A DNA stretch of 64,000 nt from Viridothelium virens (lineage: Eukaryota; Ascomycota; Dothideomycetes; Trypetheliales; Trypetheliaceae), in assembly GCA_010094025.1 (NCBI GenBank), contig ML991772.1, positions 186,001-250,000 on the forward strand, in the 5' to 3' direction. The notes beneath the pieces are model-generated. The model saw only the letters and a list, made by a program, of their open reading frames with translations. It was not told the DNA's origin and did no database searches. Below are positions 24,599 to 35,875 of this stretch, piece by piece. The translations under genes and the position numbers were made by a program. The stretch's first letter is position 1. Each line of letters starts with the position of its first letter.

Positions 24599-25122
24599 TT
24601 AGTTGATCCTCGCTCTGTCCAGTATTTCCTACATGACGCTAGTATATAGGGATCAGATATCTCGCCCAAGTTTTCCAATACTGCCGTTCGTAGGCCTCTT
24701 ATATGCTGAGAAAGGCTGCTGTTCAGGCAGCTTGAGGATGCCCTCTGGTAGATCACGAGATGTCGAAGACTGGAAAAAGAAGATACTGAATTCTCTTAAT
24801 CTTCTGATGTGCTCTGTAAAGGGTCTTCACACAGCGACTGCTTTGGAAGTGCAATATACTTGTTTGAGCCCTCGGATCGGATGTAACCAGACCGTAGGCT
24901 CAAAACGCAAGCAGCTAAAGCAGCCTAAGCAGAAAGGGAGACACTAAAGAGTGTGTCTTAACGAGGAGACGTAACTCATTCTGAGGCCTATGATCACGCT
25001 TCTCTGTAAAGCAAGACATGGAATCAAGAATCTACGTATTCTCTTTGCTTCATGACTCGTTGAGCACAACTAAGCCCCATGACTCTCGCCGAGACGATGC
25101 CAGTCCAGTCCCTCCGTTCGAT
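24599..25122. other. Convergent spacer between thiolase-like and GMC genes
   Basis: About 520 bp holding two facing 3' ends. No gene is supported here. Confidence 0.45.
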
Positions 25123-27069
25123 TCAGAGATTCGCCCTCACGGCCGAACTTTTGACTGAAGCGGTCTCTTTAATGAACTCTGCCGCCTTCTCTGCAATCCC
25201 AAATGCTGGCATTTGTGTGTGGCCGCTGTGAACCAATGGCATGATGCTGCAGTCGGCCACGCGTAAACCCTTGACACCTTTGACGCGGAGCTTTGTGTCC
25301 ACAACCGCCATGTCATCGTCGCTACTACCGACTTTACACGTGCCGCACGGATGATATGACGTGGATGCATATCTTTGTACATGTGGCTACCAATCCTCAT
25401 TGGTTTTGTTTAGGTGATGTGTCGCACCAGGTGGCCAGGCGCCTTTGATTTTGTCCTTGGTACCTGCACCCGTGGTGACGATTTCGTTGGCAAACCGTAC
25501 TCCTTCGGACATCATCAATAGATCCCGCCTATCTGACATGTACTTGTGGTCAACAATTGGATTTTTGTGGCAATTGGTACTCTTGAGCTTTACTTCACCG
25601 CGGGATTGCGCACCACAAAGGAAGCAGCACATTGCGAAGGCATACTGACCCTCTTTGGGGAAGTCAGTATATTCTGGGGGCCCTCCGTAGCACACGGTGT
25701 GGAAAAATTCTAAGCTTGGCTGCGAAGAGGCCTGACCCATAGGGTCGCGGCCAGGCCTTCTTGAGAATTCGCGCCACTCGGGATTCTCTGCCGTGAGGCG
25801 GTCGTCAAGACGGGCAAAAGCAAACGCACCAAAGGGGAATTGAGCCAGCCAGCCGCCTTTGTTTTCCCTCCATTCCCTGCGCCCGTTCTCGTACGCGTTA
25901 GGGTCGTGATTGACTCTTGGATCGTCGGTGAGCCCAGGTTGGCTTAGTTCATAGTATGTGAAGATAAGCTGGTGGTCCTGCAAGTTCTTGCCAACGCCGG
26001 GCAGATCGACCTTACAAACGAGGTTGAGTGCTTCCAGGTCTGCCTTTGGCCCAATCCCAGAGCGCAGTAGTATTGCTGGGCTGGCGTAAGTGCCACCGGT
26101 TAAGATGACTTCTTTGCGGGCAAAAGCCTTGAATCTGTTACCATCGTTGTCTTCGTATTCAACGCCTTTGGCTTGAAGGGTATTATCAGTTTCTCTTTCA
26201 ATTATGACCCTGTCGACTGTAGCATTGCATTTGATGGTGACATTGGATCTCTTGCGGTCCTTGGTCAAAAAATCCATTGGAGTCGTTCTGTAACCCTTCC
26301 AGGTTGTTCTGAGAGTATGTCCGCAACCGTTGGCCGTTTCTCCAGAGCTGAACATATCAGGGCGATAGTCGAGCCCCTTCGATTTATAAGATTCCAGCAT
26401 CAACTCCCCAAGAGGTAGTACTGGGGCAGCTTCAATGTGCATCGGCCCGTCGTACCCATGGCTACTCTTGTCTTCAGGGAACCACTTCGATGGGTGGAAT
26501 GTTTCTGACTAAAAGGCTCAGAGAATTAGAAGATTTTGGTCTCATGGATCAAGGTCATCCGACGCAAGCATACCTTTTTCATAGCCCTGAACATTTCGTC
26601 ACCACTCCATTCTGGAAGACCCCAATCATCGTAGTCCTGTCTCACTCCCCGCACACAGATAGTGCCGTTGCAGCCAGAACTACCTCCTAAGAATCTTCCT
26701 CGCGGAACATGGATCTCTCGATTTTGTAGCCCAGGTTGTGGCGGCGTGGTGAGATTCCAATCGGTCTCTCCAGTATGATTCTGAGTCCAGCTACACAATG
26801 TTAGGACTGCAGTCTGCGACCAGGGTCTAGTGGGTAAAGAAAGGGCTGAATACGCACGCGCCAGCCATATGCATATCATCCATGTCGGCACTATCCTTGC
26901 CTGCCTCGAGCATGAGAATCTTCACGTTTGGGTCTTCCGACAGACGGCCGGCGATAATGGGACCACATGTCCCACCACTTCATACTCGAGTCAGTTCTCA
27001 CTTTGGTGACAACACAGTTAATACTCTCTTATCGTACCCGCAGACCACATAGTCGAACATGTGCTCCAT
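25123..27069 (-). pseudogene. GMC oxidoreductase with an in-frame stop before the catalytic His region
   Basis: GMC enzymes oxidise alcohols with FAD. The start MEHMFDYVVCG at 27069 is spliced to GGGTCGPIIAGRLSEDP, giving the dinucleotide-binding motif. Then come REIHVPRGRFLGGSSGCNGT (signature 1), LTGGTYASPAILLRSGIGP (signature 2) and GVGKNLQDHQ. After NEDW at 25390 a TAG codon (25387-25389) breaks the frame; directly after it the same frame continues HVQRYASTSYHPCGTCKVG and LVHSGHTQMPAFGIAEKAAE to a normal stop at 25123. Both positions that carry the catalytic His pair in this family lie beyond the stop. No GT-AG intron removes the TAG without also removing conserved sequence. The rest of the frame is clean, so the break is recent, a sequence error, or read through. 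The full frame ends in ANL, a weak PTS1-like end. Confidence 0.82.
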
Positions 27070-27683
27070 GGTTCCTCTTGCAATATTAGGCGCAGCGATG
27101 AATATGAGACTCAGCTAGTATGAGAAGTTGCAAGGGGCAAGGGCAATACTTGGATTATGTTCGGCGCATAGACTTCTTTTGAATCAATGGAGTCTAGACG
27201 TCGCACGCAGGGAGGAAAACTAACCCAGACGAAAGGGTCTAGATGTGGGGAGTGTACCGCGAAGTTCTGACAACGAACGAGATAAAATGCCTTTTGATGG
27301 CTGAGTCCAAAGACCCGAGTTCTGCAACCCGCATTATCGACCAAAAGCCACTACCACAGTGCAAGAGCCTCCTCAGTCATTATGCGAGTTTGCGGAGTGC
27401 ACCCCGAATTTTGGTCTTGGGCTTGCATTAGCTTATACCGAGTTGACTTGGTTTCGTCGATCTCAAACCCCGCATCGGTGATGTCGATCCTAAACGCCTG
27501 CAGCTGATCAAGAACGCAGGTCTCCGCATCTTTCCGCTAATGTTGAGCTTGATACGTATCAATCTCGAATCACGAGTCTGGACCTCACGTAGAGCTTGTA
27601 TTGGTAATTAGCAAAAGTATTCTTTTTCGTGACCACGAGAACTGGCACATGCTGTTCCTGCCCCTTTTTCCAGAGTCGCAAGC
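27070..27683. promoter_or_regulatory. Divergent promoter region between GMC oxidoreductase and lyase genes
   Basis: About 610 bp between two divergent starts. No coding signal or clear TATA box was recognised. Confidence 0.4.
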
Positions 27684-29708
27684 ATGATCTATGGAGCGAA
27701 ATTGATCGCTCAGGCGCTCCATGACCTTGGTGTCAAGGTCATCTTCGGTCTTCCTGGACTTCCAGTAACTGACATTGCCCAAGAGGGCTTGTATCTTGGC
27801 ATTCGATTCATAAGTTTTCGGAACGAGCAGGCGGCCGTCTATGCTGCCACTGCTTATGGATATTTGACGGGGAAGCCTGGAGTGTGCGTATCTGTGGGCG
27901 GGCCAGGAGTATTTCATGTTATGGCTGGCGTGTGTGACATCTTGTTCTTTCCCATCGTCTTGAAGAAAAGATTCTAGAAGAGTAATGCTTTGACAGATAC
28001 CACATGCAACTGCCAACTCTTGGCCCTTGTTGGTGCTGGCAGGCTCCAGTGAAACGCACAATGCCAACAAGGATGCATTCCAGGAAATGGATGCCATTTC
28101 CCTTTTATCGCCTCATACAAAGCTCGCCCTGCGTCCGCCATATCCCGAAATGATTCCCAAATTCGTAAAGGATGCCTACCGTACAGCTATATTCGGTCGG
28201 CCTGGCCCTGCATTTGTCGACCTGCCCGCAAACTTGATTCTGGGAACCTACGACGTTCAAAGGCAAAAGCTGTCACCAGTGACCGAGGTCCCGCAACCAA
28301 ACTCTCCTGGGAGCAGAATCCGAGACGTTGTGGAAGTCTTGAAGACCGCCAAGGCACCTCTCGTGGTGATTGGGAAGGGAGCAGCATATGCCCGTGCTGA
28401 GCGACAAATTATGGCCCTGATCGATCGGTAAGGGTTCGCTCCTTTACTCACATCATTTGACGTATAAAAGCCGTGATGCCTGACTGTGCTTATAGAACTG
28501 GTATTCCTTTCGTGCCCACACCCATGGGTAAAGGTGTTGTCCCGGACTCGAGTCCGCATAATTTTTCTGCTGCAAGATCGACAGCATTAAAAGGAAGCGA
28601 TGTCGTCCTAGTACTTGGCGCAAAGTTGAATTGGATACTCTCTTTTGGACTGCCTCCCAAGTGGAATCCGGCGGTAAAGATCATCCAGGTGGACACATGC
28701 GCTGACGAACTCGGCAAGAACGGAGGCGATAGCTCGCTGAGTCTTGTTGGCGATGTCACATTAGTGGTTGATCAGCTCATATCCCAATTGGGTGATTGGC
28801 GATGGCAGGGACAGTCGTCTATTTTCTACCGCAATCTCCAAACCGCCAAATCCAGAAACGAAGACAAGGCGGTAAAAAAGGCTATGGTCAACAAGGTTCC
28901 TATGCCGTTCGAAAGAGCTTTCGAAATTGTTAAAAATGAATTGAACAGCCTCTCACGTCCTGAGGATGGCGATATCGTCTACGTCTCCGAGGGTGCGAAC
29001 GCAATGGATATCTCCCGGTCGATTTTCACCATGGAACATCCTCGAATGCGATTAGACGCGGGTACCTACGCCACCATGGGCGTCGGACTCGGCTACGCTG
29101 TCGCGGCTTACGCTGCCTACAACTTTCCGGAACCAGAAGGATCAGCTGGGAGCCATAGCCGCAAGAAGATCGTGGCCATTGAAGGCGATAGCGCTTTCGG
29201 CTTTTCAGCGATGGAGGTAGAAACCATGGCCCGCTTCCAAATGGACGTCTTGATATTCGTGATGAACAATAGCGGCCTATACCGAGGAGACACAGAAACG
29301 GCCGAGAAGTGGGACGAGCGCCGAAGAAACACGGTTGCCGGCACCACGACCGAAGGTAAAGGCCTCACAGCTTGGTCGCTTGGGTACCAGACGGACTATC
29401 AGAAGATTGCTGAGTTGGCCGGTGGAATTGGTATTTTGGCGCGCACACCAGATGAGCTGAAACAGGCCACAAAGAGGGGGTTCGAAGCCAGGGTCCCTGT
29501 GGTGATTAATGTCATTATTGATCCGCAAGCTGATTTGCCAATGGTAAGCGGATTTCTTCCTTCAATCTCTCCTCAACAATTTCTTAATGCATCTTTCGAA
29601 ATGCAATACTCTGTCTCTCGCGATCAGCCAGATGCTCATGTATAACAGGACTTTTCATGGCTTGACATGGCTCCACCGTCCCAAAAGATGCAGAGAGGGA
29701 AGTTGTAA
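27684..29708 (+). CDS. ThDP-dependent 2-hydroxyacyl-CoA lyase / oxalyl-CoA decarboxylase-like enzyme
   Basis: Family members cleave 2-hydroxyacyl-CoA to formyl-CoA and an aldehyde (alpha-oxidation, in peroxisomes) or decarboxylate oxalyl-CoA. Exons: 27684-27929, 27997-28437, 28496-29543 and a short last exon 29649-29708; all phases fit. The N-terminal ThDP domain has [16 protein letters not shown] and [20 protein letters not shown], with the catalytic Glu in RNEQAA. The middle domain has [13 protein letters not shown] and [12 protein letters not shown]. The ThDP/Mg site is [16 protein letters not shown] to [11 protein letters not shown]. Splicing the 105-bp last intron replaces the read-through tail with [19 protein letters not shown], whose GKL end is PTS1-like. 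If that intron is kept, the frame runs to a stop at 29645 and ends DAHV, with no such signal. The true substrate is not determined. Confidence 0.88.
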
Positions 29709-31828
29709 TGTGATGTGAAATTAACAGGCGTGGTGTAGCGGGCAATGGGATACAGATTCGGATGCCACAGTAATGTAGTATTGGCACCAGTTGCAGGAAA
29801 TCTAGGTCGATAGTTTGATGGTCTTTCGAGACTGGATATCCTGCGGCGTGACATTTCAGTTAACAGCTCAGCGAGAGAATGGTTATAGAGGCTACGAGAT
29901 AGGCTCCGATTCTGCTTACGCGAAACAATCCATCTCCGAACCATCTCAAATAATGCTCATTGCACAGCCATCGCGCGGTGTGCCTATGTTTCTTGGCCAC
30001 CGTGACCGAAGAAAAACACGGATTTTAACAGTCTTTCCCCTCGGGCTTTCTTTCGTGCAGTCGACAGCGAAACCTGAAGAAGGCATTTCTTCACGCACCA
30101 TAGTTGCTGCAGGTAATCGCTTGAGAACAGGTGACTTGAAGGTGAGCATCCTAAGCACTGAGAGTGGAAGTTGAGCAAAGGCCGAGCCGAAGTTGAGCCG
30201 GTCGTAATTCTGCTTACAAAGTTAGAATACATGAATGCGAACGACTGAAACTTAGGGTCGCTAAGATTGGATTACAAACCAGTGCTCATTTTGCAAGAAC
30301 CTTTGAGCTTTACGTTTCGTGAAAAATTACAGGACGGTATTTTGGAGGTGCTCCAGAATACTTGCAATGCTGTTTGGCCAGGAGCGTACCGCTGTGCTGG
30401 CTTGTGATTGCTGGTCCAGGTTGACTTCCACTGGGTGTAGCTGTCACCTCTAAAAGCGAGCCTTGGAAGTAAAGCAGGGTCAAGTTTGAATGAGAACACC
30501 GTTGTGCCAGTGAACTTTGGGTGAACTGGGCAAATGATGAGGCTGAGGAAGGTTGGATCTGTGCAAAGATACAGAAGCCTTCTTAAAGTACGAGTAACAA
30601 AGAGTTATTTAAACGACGGAGTGACCCGACGAGGTGTCTTCCCAACTAGGTTCAACCAAGGCTGGGGACGTCCCTATATTAAGCATTAAGTAGAGTTGAG
30701 GAGAATGGAGAATGATCAAAAAGAAGTCAAACAAGTCCAAAAAAAAAGCGAGCTACCGGGCTCGTAATCTGTTGGTCTGGAGAAGCTGAATGAGGTTGAT
30801 TGTAGAATCTAAGTCTCGGAGTGAGAGTGAAGGTCTACCTACATAATTACCTACATGCGCTAATACGAATAGGGTAATAGCCACCCACGGGGCCACGTTC
30901 CGTCCAAGCCTTCCAGAGGGTCCCCAGGAGCGACTTCCCTCAACAGTGATCAAAATAGAAATTCAGCGGCACACCAATGAACAGCATCATTGACTCGATA
31001 ATTTACTTGCTAATGTTGCCTCTTTTATCATTGTTTGGGCCGCCGAGTCTGATCCAAGATCAGTGATGACGACCATTTACCAATAATATTGGAATAGGAA
31101 ACGAATTGGTACACGCACTGTGAAAACTTGTAAGAGGGAGCTACATAAAAGATCGTCAGATTTGATAATCTCATAAGTTTACGGCGTCCGTGAATGGAAA
31201 TTTCAGGAATACTAGTGTTATATAAGGAACAAAACAGATACGAAAGCGAAGGAGCGAGAGAATAAGGTATAAAGGTCATTACAAGGCGTGAAGGTCTTTT
31301 GTGTTTTTGGCTCCAAATGAGCTGAGATGAAACCAGTAAACGTGTTGGCCACACCTAGTATCCTTAGGCCTTGTGTTGTGATGATCTTCTCGATGAAGCT
31401 TGCCTGGTACTTGATTCGATAAATCGTGGTCATCATAACTCCGGTCCTCCAAAATTAAAGAAGTGACATGGACGCGAACGTATATTCTGGAGGCGCTAAT
31501 ACGTGAATCTTGTAGATCTATGAATCAGAACAGGCAAGAGTTACCAAGCTTTTTGCAATCCATGACCCTATGTTACAGAAGCTGCAAGCAACTCGAGTGA
31601 TATTAACAAATGGATAATATGAAGGGCGAAGTACGTTAGTAGAAAAATTTTGTCGGCGAGAGTATTATTTCTCGTTGGTACGATGGTTTTAGAGGGAAAT
31701 GGAAGCTTCGATATTCTGCTCTGTAAGGTGCGAGCGATTATTCTACTGAAGAAACGTGCTGCTCTAGCACAGAACGGTATAAAGCAACAAATATCTGTAC
31801 AGACACCAGCGGAGATTCTGTTGCCGCT
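29709..31828. other. Longest gene-free stretch near the cluster end
   Basis: About 2.1 kb with only short, unsupported frames on both strands and somewhat A/T-rich parts near 31000-31800. It separates the putative metabolic cluster from the ankyrin-ZZ gene. Nothing recognisable as a transposon remnant or RNA gene was seen. Confidence 0.4.
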
Positions 31829-33956
31829 TCAAATCTCTGCTATGCTTTCGACTTCCAAGGACTGGCCTGCAACCCGCTTGAAGATACTCCATTTGTGATT
31901 AGGGTGAATGGTATTTGCAGTTAATTTGCACATGAAACAGAAGTCAAAGTTTTCGCACACACGACAATGAAAACGTACACCATAAATGTCCTTAGCATGT
32001 GTTAGACCTGTCCATTACAACATGAAACAAACTCACATGGAAACACCCGTCGCAGGCGCATTCGTGATGCTGCTCTGCCTTTATGCAATCCGTAGAGTCA
32101 TCCCGAGTCGCAAGTCCTGTAAGGCGTCGTGCTGACTCTTCGAGAGTACTCGTATTGCAACCGCTTCGCTCCGAAGCGTTTGTACTTTCAACGTGATGAT
32201 AAACTCCAATTGAGAGTGGTGTCCAATGCCCCGCAGGTTCCCTAGACTCTACTATACTGTCGCTTGAGTAAATGTCCTGCAAAAGCCGTCTCACGTTCGG
32301 TTCCGCAGTTCTGTATGCCCAGTGAAGCGGCGACCATGTATTGGTGCTCTGAGGAATCGTTGAGTAATTTTCCAAAATCGTTTTGACAATGGCAGAGGAT
32401 CCTCTTGAAGCTGCATAATGAAGAATTGTGTCTCCTCTACCGTCTAGACTTCTGTAATCTACGCCTCTATCGAGGAGAAACTTAAACGATTCGAGATGTC
32501 CGCCTCTTGCAGCCAAGTGAAGGGCATCTCTGCCAGAAAAATCCACGAGGGCAAGATCAGCCCGGTACTCATCAACGAGTAAGCGCAGAATATCGAGATG
32601 TCCCTTGAAAGATGCGGCAAGGTGAGCAGTACCGAACCTTCTTCCGTGAGCATTAACATCGCTACCGTTCTTGAGTAGTACCTCAACGATCTCATAGTGT
32701 CCTTGTAAAGACGCCGCCTGCAATGCGGTATAATATTCTCCTCCCTGAATATTGCTATCGGCGTTCCTGGCCAACAACAGTCGAAGCACATCGAGATGAC
32801 CTCGGTGCGCTGCAGAGTGTAAAGGCGTCATTCCTTCGCTGCCCGGGATCGTGATATCTACGCCCCGGTCAAGCAACAGTTTAACGACCTCGAGAAACCC
32901 ATACTTGGCTGCAGCATTGACTGGTGTATTTTGATCCACCATTGGACTTGTAGCATCTAATCCATAATATAGGAGGACCTGCACCACCTTGGAATGGCCC
33001 TTCCGCGCTGCCCAGTATATAGGCGGGCCTCCGTACTTATTAGGGAGCGTCGCATCTACTCTCCATTCAAGCAACAAGCGAACAATCTCAACATGGCCAT
33101 TCTCGGCTGCAGCATGGATTGGTGTATACCCATGGAACATTGGACTTTTGGCATCGACTCCATGGTCTCGGAGAAGCTGTACAATTTGACGATGGTCTTG
33201 CTGCGCTCCCCAGTATATGGGCGTCCCTCCATCTTTTTCAGGAATAGTTGCATCTGCTCCTTGGCCAGCCAAAATCCTGACTACTTCGAAATGACCGCGG
33301 AAGGCGGCGGCGTTGATTGGTGTCCATCCGTGGATATTCGCGAGGTCCATGTCTGCCCCTCGATCCAGCAATAAACGGACTACATCGGAATGACCACAAG
33401 CCGCTGCTCCACCAATTGCTGTGGTTTTCTGATAACGTCCTAAATGAATACCAGCATTGATCGAGACCCCACAGTTGATCAATTTCGCAACCATGTCCTT
33501 CGAGCCTTGAAATGCTGCCGCAATAATTGCAAAGCCATATTCTCCCGCTTCGACGTTTGGGTCCGCGCCGTGTTTCATTAGAAAGCGGAAAGAAAGATGA
33601 TTGCCCCATATACAAGCGGCTTGCAGAGGTGTACCGTACTTGCCTCCCGTGGCATTCAGTTGAGATGGGTCGCTCCGCCAAATGTTTTCTACAACGCGCA
33701 ATAATCCAAAGAGAGAAGCGTAGTACATTGGCGTTCCGGAAGTCATGCTTGTTTGAGCATTATTACCTTGCGATGCTTCAAAATAATGGGCCCAATGCTT
33801 GAAGTTCACGTTCTTCGAATCCAAAAATGTGTTGATCTTTTCAATGACTTGATCGTCATCATTGAGCGCACTGGCGTGCACGCACCAAAATTCTGAGCGT
33901 ATCTTATAGAAGTTGGAATAGACAGTGAGCCAGTACTGCGTATACTTTCTCTTCAA
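31829..33956 (-). CDS. Ankyrin-repeat protein with C-terminal ZZ zinc finger
   Basis: Two exons (32037-33956 and 31829-31990, intron 31991-32036) encode 693 residues. The first about 65 residues (SEFWCVHASALNDDDQVIEK) look like the linker that follows the NACHT region in fungal NLR-like proteins. About 15 ankyrin repeats follow, with typical G-TPLHxAAxxGHxxVVxLLLxxGAD units such as GMTPLHSAAHRGHLDVLRLL. The first exon ends ECACDGCFH; reading on gives an early stop, whereas splicing a 46-bp intron adds DIYGVRFHCRVCENFDFCFM and then CKLTANTIHPNHKWSIFKRV. Together these give the ZZ pattern of CxxC, CxxC, Cys pair and late His residues. There is no space upstream for a NACHT domain (OXR1 starts at 34397 on the other strand). 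Function is probably protein binding; nothing more can be said. Confidence 0.82.
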
Positions 33957-34396
33957 TGATAATGAGTATAGAAAAGTCTTAGAATTCCGGAAAAATAGAA
34001 GAGTGCATGAAGAATGTGAGGCAAAATTTGTTTAGTGCTTAATTAGGCCCAGACTCACCATCGATTCTGTGGAACATTTAAGAACATTTTTTTCGTGAAT
34101 CTAAAATACCTTACCTATGGTGAGGAAAAGAGTGATTAACACCGTTAGGGTCATCATAGCGGTACGCCATACCCGCAGATCCGGGGAAGCGAGGACGTTA
34201 ATTGCCAGGGGTAAATTTGGAGCCAGGTTTCTGTAACTCGGAACATCAAACTATCCCTTCCGTCGGCCTTGACGAATGCGACAGCTATCTGCAAAACACG
34301 AAACACTCATTCCCGCGAAATCATGACCTACCTTATGACATAATGTTAGCACCTACTTCAAAGGTAGAGCACTGAACAAAACCGCAAATCCACAGC
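33957..34396. promoter_or_regulatory. Divergent upstream region, ankyrin-ZZ and OXR1 genes
   Basis: 440 bp between two divergent starts, with stops in the minus frames soon after 33957. No further exon of the ankyrin gene was found. Confidence 0.4.
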
Positions 34397-35570
34397 ATGG
34401 CCTTCTCGTCAAAATCTCATTCTTCTGCCTCCTCTTCTCAACCAAACTCCTTGTCATCTTCGCAATCCTTCGTATCCTCCCACTTGCCATATCCGGTCTC
34501 ATACACCGTCAACGCATTCCTCCGTCGACTCAGCACCGATCCTGGTCCGACCTCCAAACGGGTGCCCGACACTCAACACTCGTCCCGGTCTTCAACCCCA
34601 AAATCGCTGGCTATGGATGGACACTACACCCCGCCCATGCGAACCGCCTCGCCCTTTCAACCTCCACCTCTTTCTCCGTTATTGCTAAGCTTTGGAGGGT
34701 TGAGCTCTAGCTCATCCGCCAAAACCTTAACCAGGACGTTGGCCGAAGAAATCAGACTACTAGTTCCACCACGGCTACAACTCGTCGAATCTTGGCACCT
34801 CGCCTACAGTCTCGAACGAGACGGCGTGAGTCTCGCAACACTCTACCAGCAGTGCGAGAAGTACCGCGGAAAACGCGGCGGCTTCGTACTTGTCGTCAAA
34901 GACGGCACCGGAGGTGTATGTCTTGACCTTTTCCCTTCCCTCCTCTTTCTTTTTCCCCTGCCGCCAATCACAAAGAAGAAGCTAATATCCCCTGCGACAC
35001 AGATCTTTGGAGCCTACCTGTCCGACCCACCCCACCCGTCCCCTCACTTCTTCGGCAACGGCGAATCTTTCCTCTGGCGTGCCTCCACCGTGCCCTCGCT
35101 CCCAACCCTTGCGTCCCTCCCTCCACCACCCAGTGCCGACACATCGAACCTACAGCGAATGACGACGATCGGGCAGGCGAAGAATCGAAGTGCTAGCTCG
35201 AGCGCTGTGTCGCTGACGACGCCCGCGTCGTCGAGTCACGGGGCGAACAGCAGTCGCAGCGGGACAAGCACGCCGGAGAGGATTCGTTTCAAAGCGTTTC
35301 CGTACAGTGGCGTGAACGAGTATATGATGTTCTGCGAGACGGGATTTCTGAGTATTGGGGGAGGGTGAGTCATGGGATCTCTTTATGAGTGATTCGACTA
35401 TATTTGTGGCTAATATTGTTTGCAGGGACGGGCATTATGGCCTTTGGCTGAACGATAATCTGGAGAAGGGAGTTTCTGACCCGTGTCCGACGTTTGGAAA
35501 CGAGCCACTGAGTGACGAAGGCTCGAAGTTCGATATATTGAACGTGGAATTATGGTATATTGGCGCATGA
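34397..35570 (+). CDS. OXR1: Oxidation resistance protein 1 homologue, TLDc domain
   Basis: TLDc proteins protect against oxidative stress, and yeast Oxr1 promotes V-ATPase disassembly. Three exons (34397-34915, 35003-35364, 35426-35570) give 341 residues, all phases fitting. A Ser-rich N-terminus of about 100 residues is followed by the TLDc domain: LAEEIRLLVPPRLQLVESWH, LAYSLERDGVSLATLYQQC, VLVVKDGTGG, then IFGAYLSDPPHPSPHFFGNG and ESFLWR. The C-terminal block reads FCETGFLSIGGG then DGHYGLWLNDNLEKGVSDPC and ILNVELWYIGA, the invariant end of the domain. A Ser/Thr-rich insert of about 60 residues splits the domain, as in other filamentous fungi. Convergent with COG5. Confidence 0.93.
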
Positions 35571-35875
35571 ATACCGTGAACTGGGTACACTGGATATGAG
35601 GCATTGCTGGATTCGTATTTGGGAGCATGAGGCATGGTTCACTATACCCAGACTTATTAAGCATCTGAGGATAAATTAACCAGGTTGTCGGCGTTATCTG
35701 CGAGAACGGCGCAGGAGGAAAAGGTACATCTGTAAAGCTTTCTTTCGGCTCAGTAGGTAGATATTGCTCTCCCTCAGAAATACCTCGATGGCGATGAATA
35801 TTGTTCATTTACGCTTTCCTCACATGGCCTTTTTGAAGTCTACCAAGAAACCTAACGTAAAATCCATTCTTAACG
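35571..35875. other. Convergent 3' spacer, OXR1 and COG5
   Basis: 305 bp between two stop codons; no gene seen. Confidence 0.5.

Noticed and set aside
25325-25389. Intron that would remove the TAG in the GMC gene (GTAGCC to AAAG)
   Set aside because: It would also remove the conserved HVQRYASTSYHPCGTC segment that carries a catalytic His, so it cannot restore a normal enzyme.
30745-30830. tRNA-like anticodon loop context (ctcgtaa)
   Set aside because: The stem pairs only through wobbles and no GGTTCRANYCC T-loop follows.
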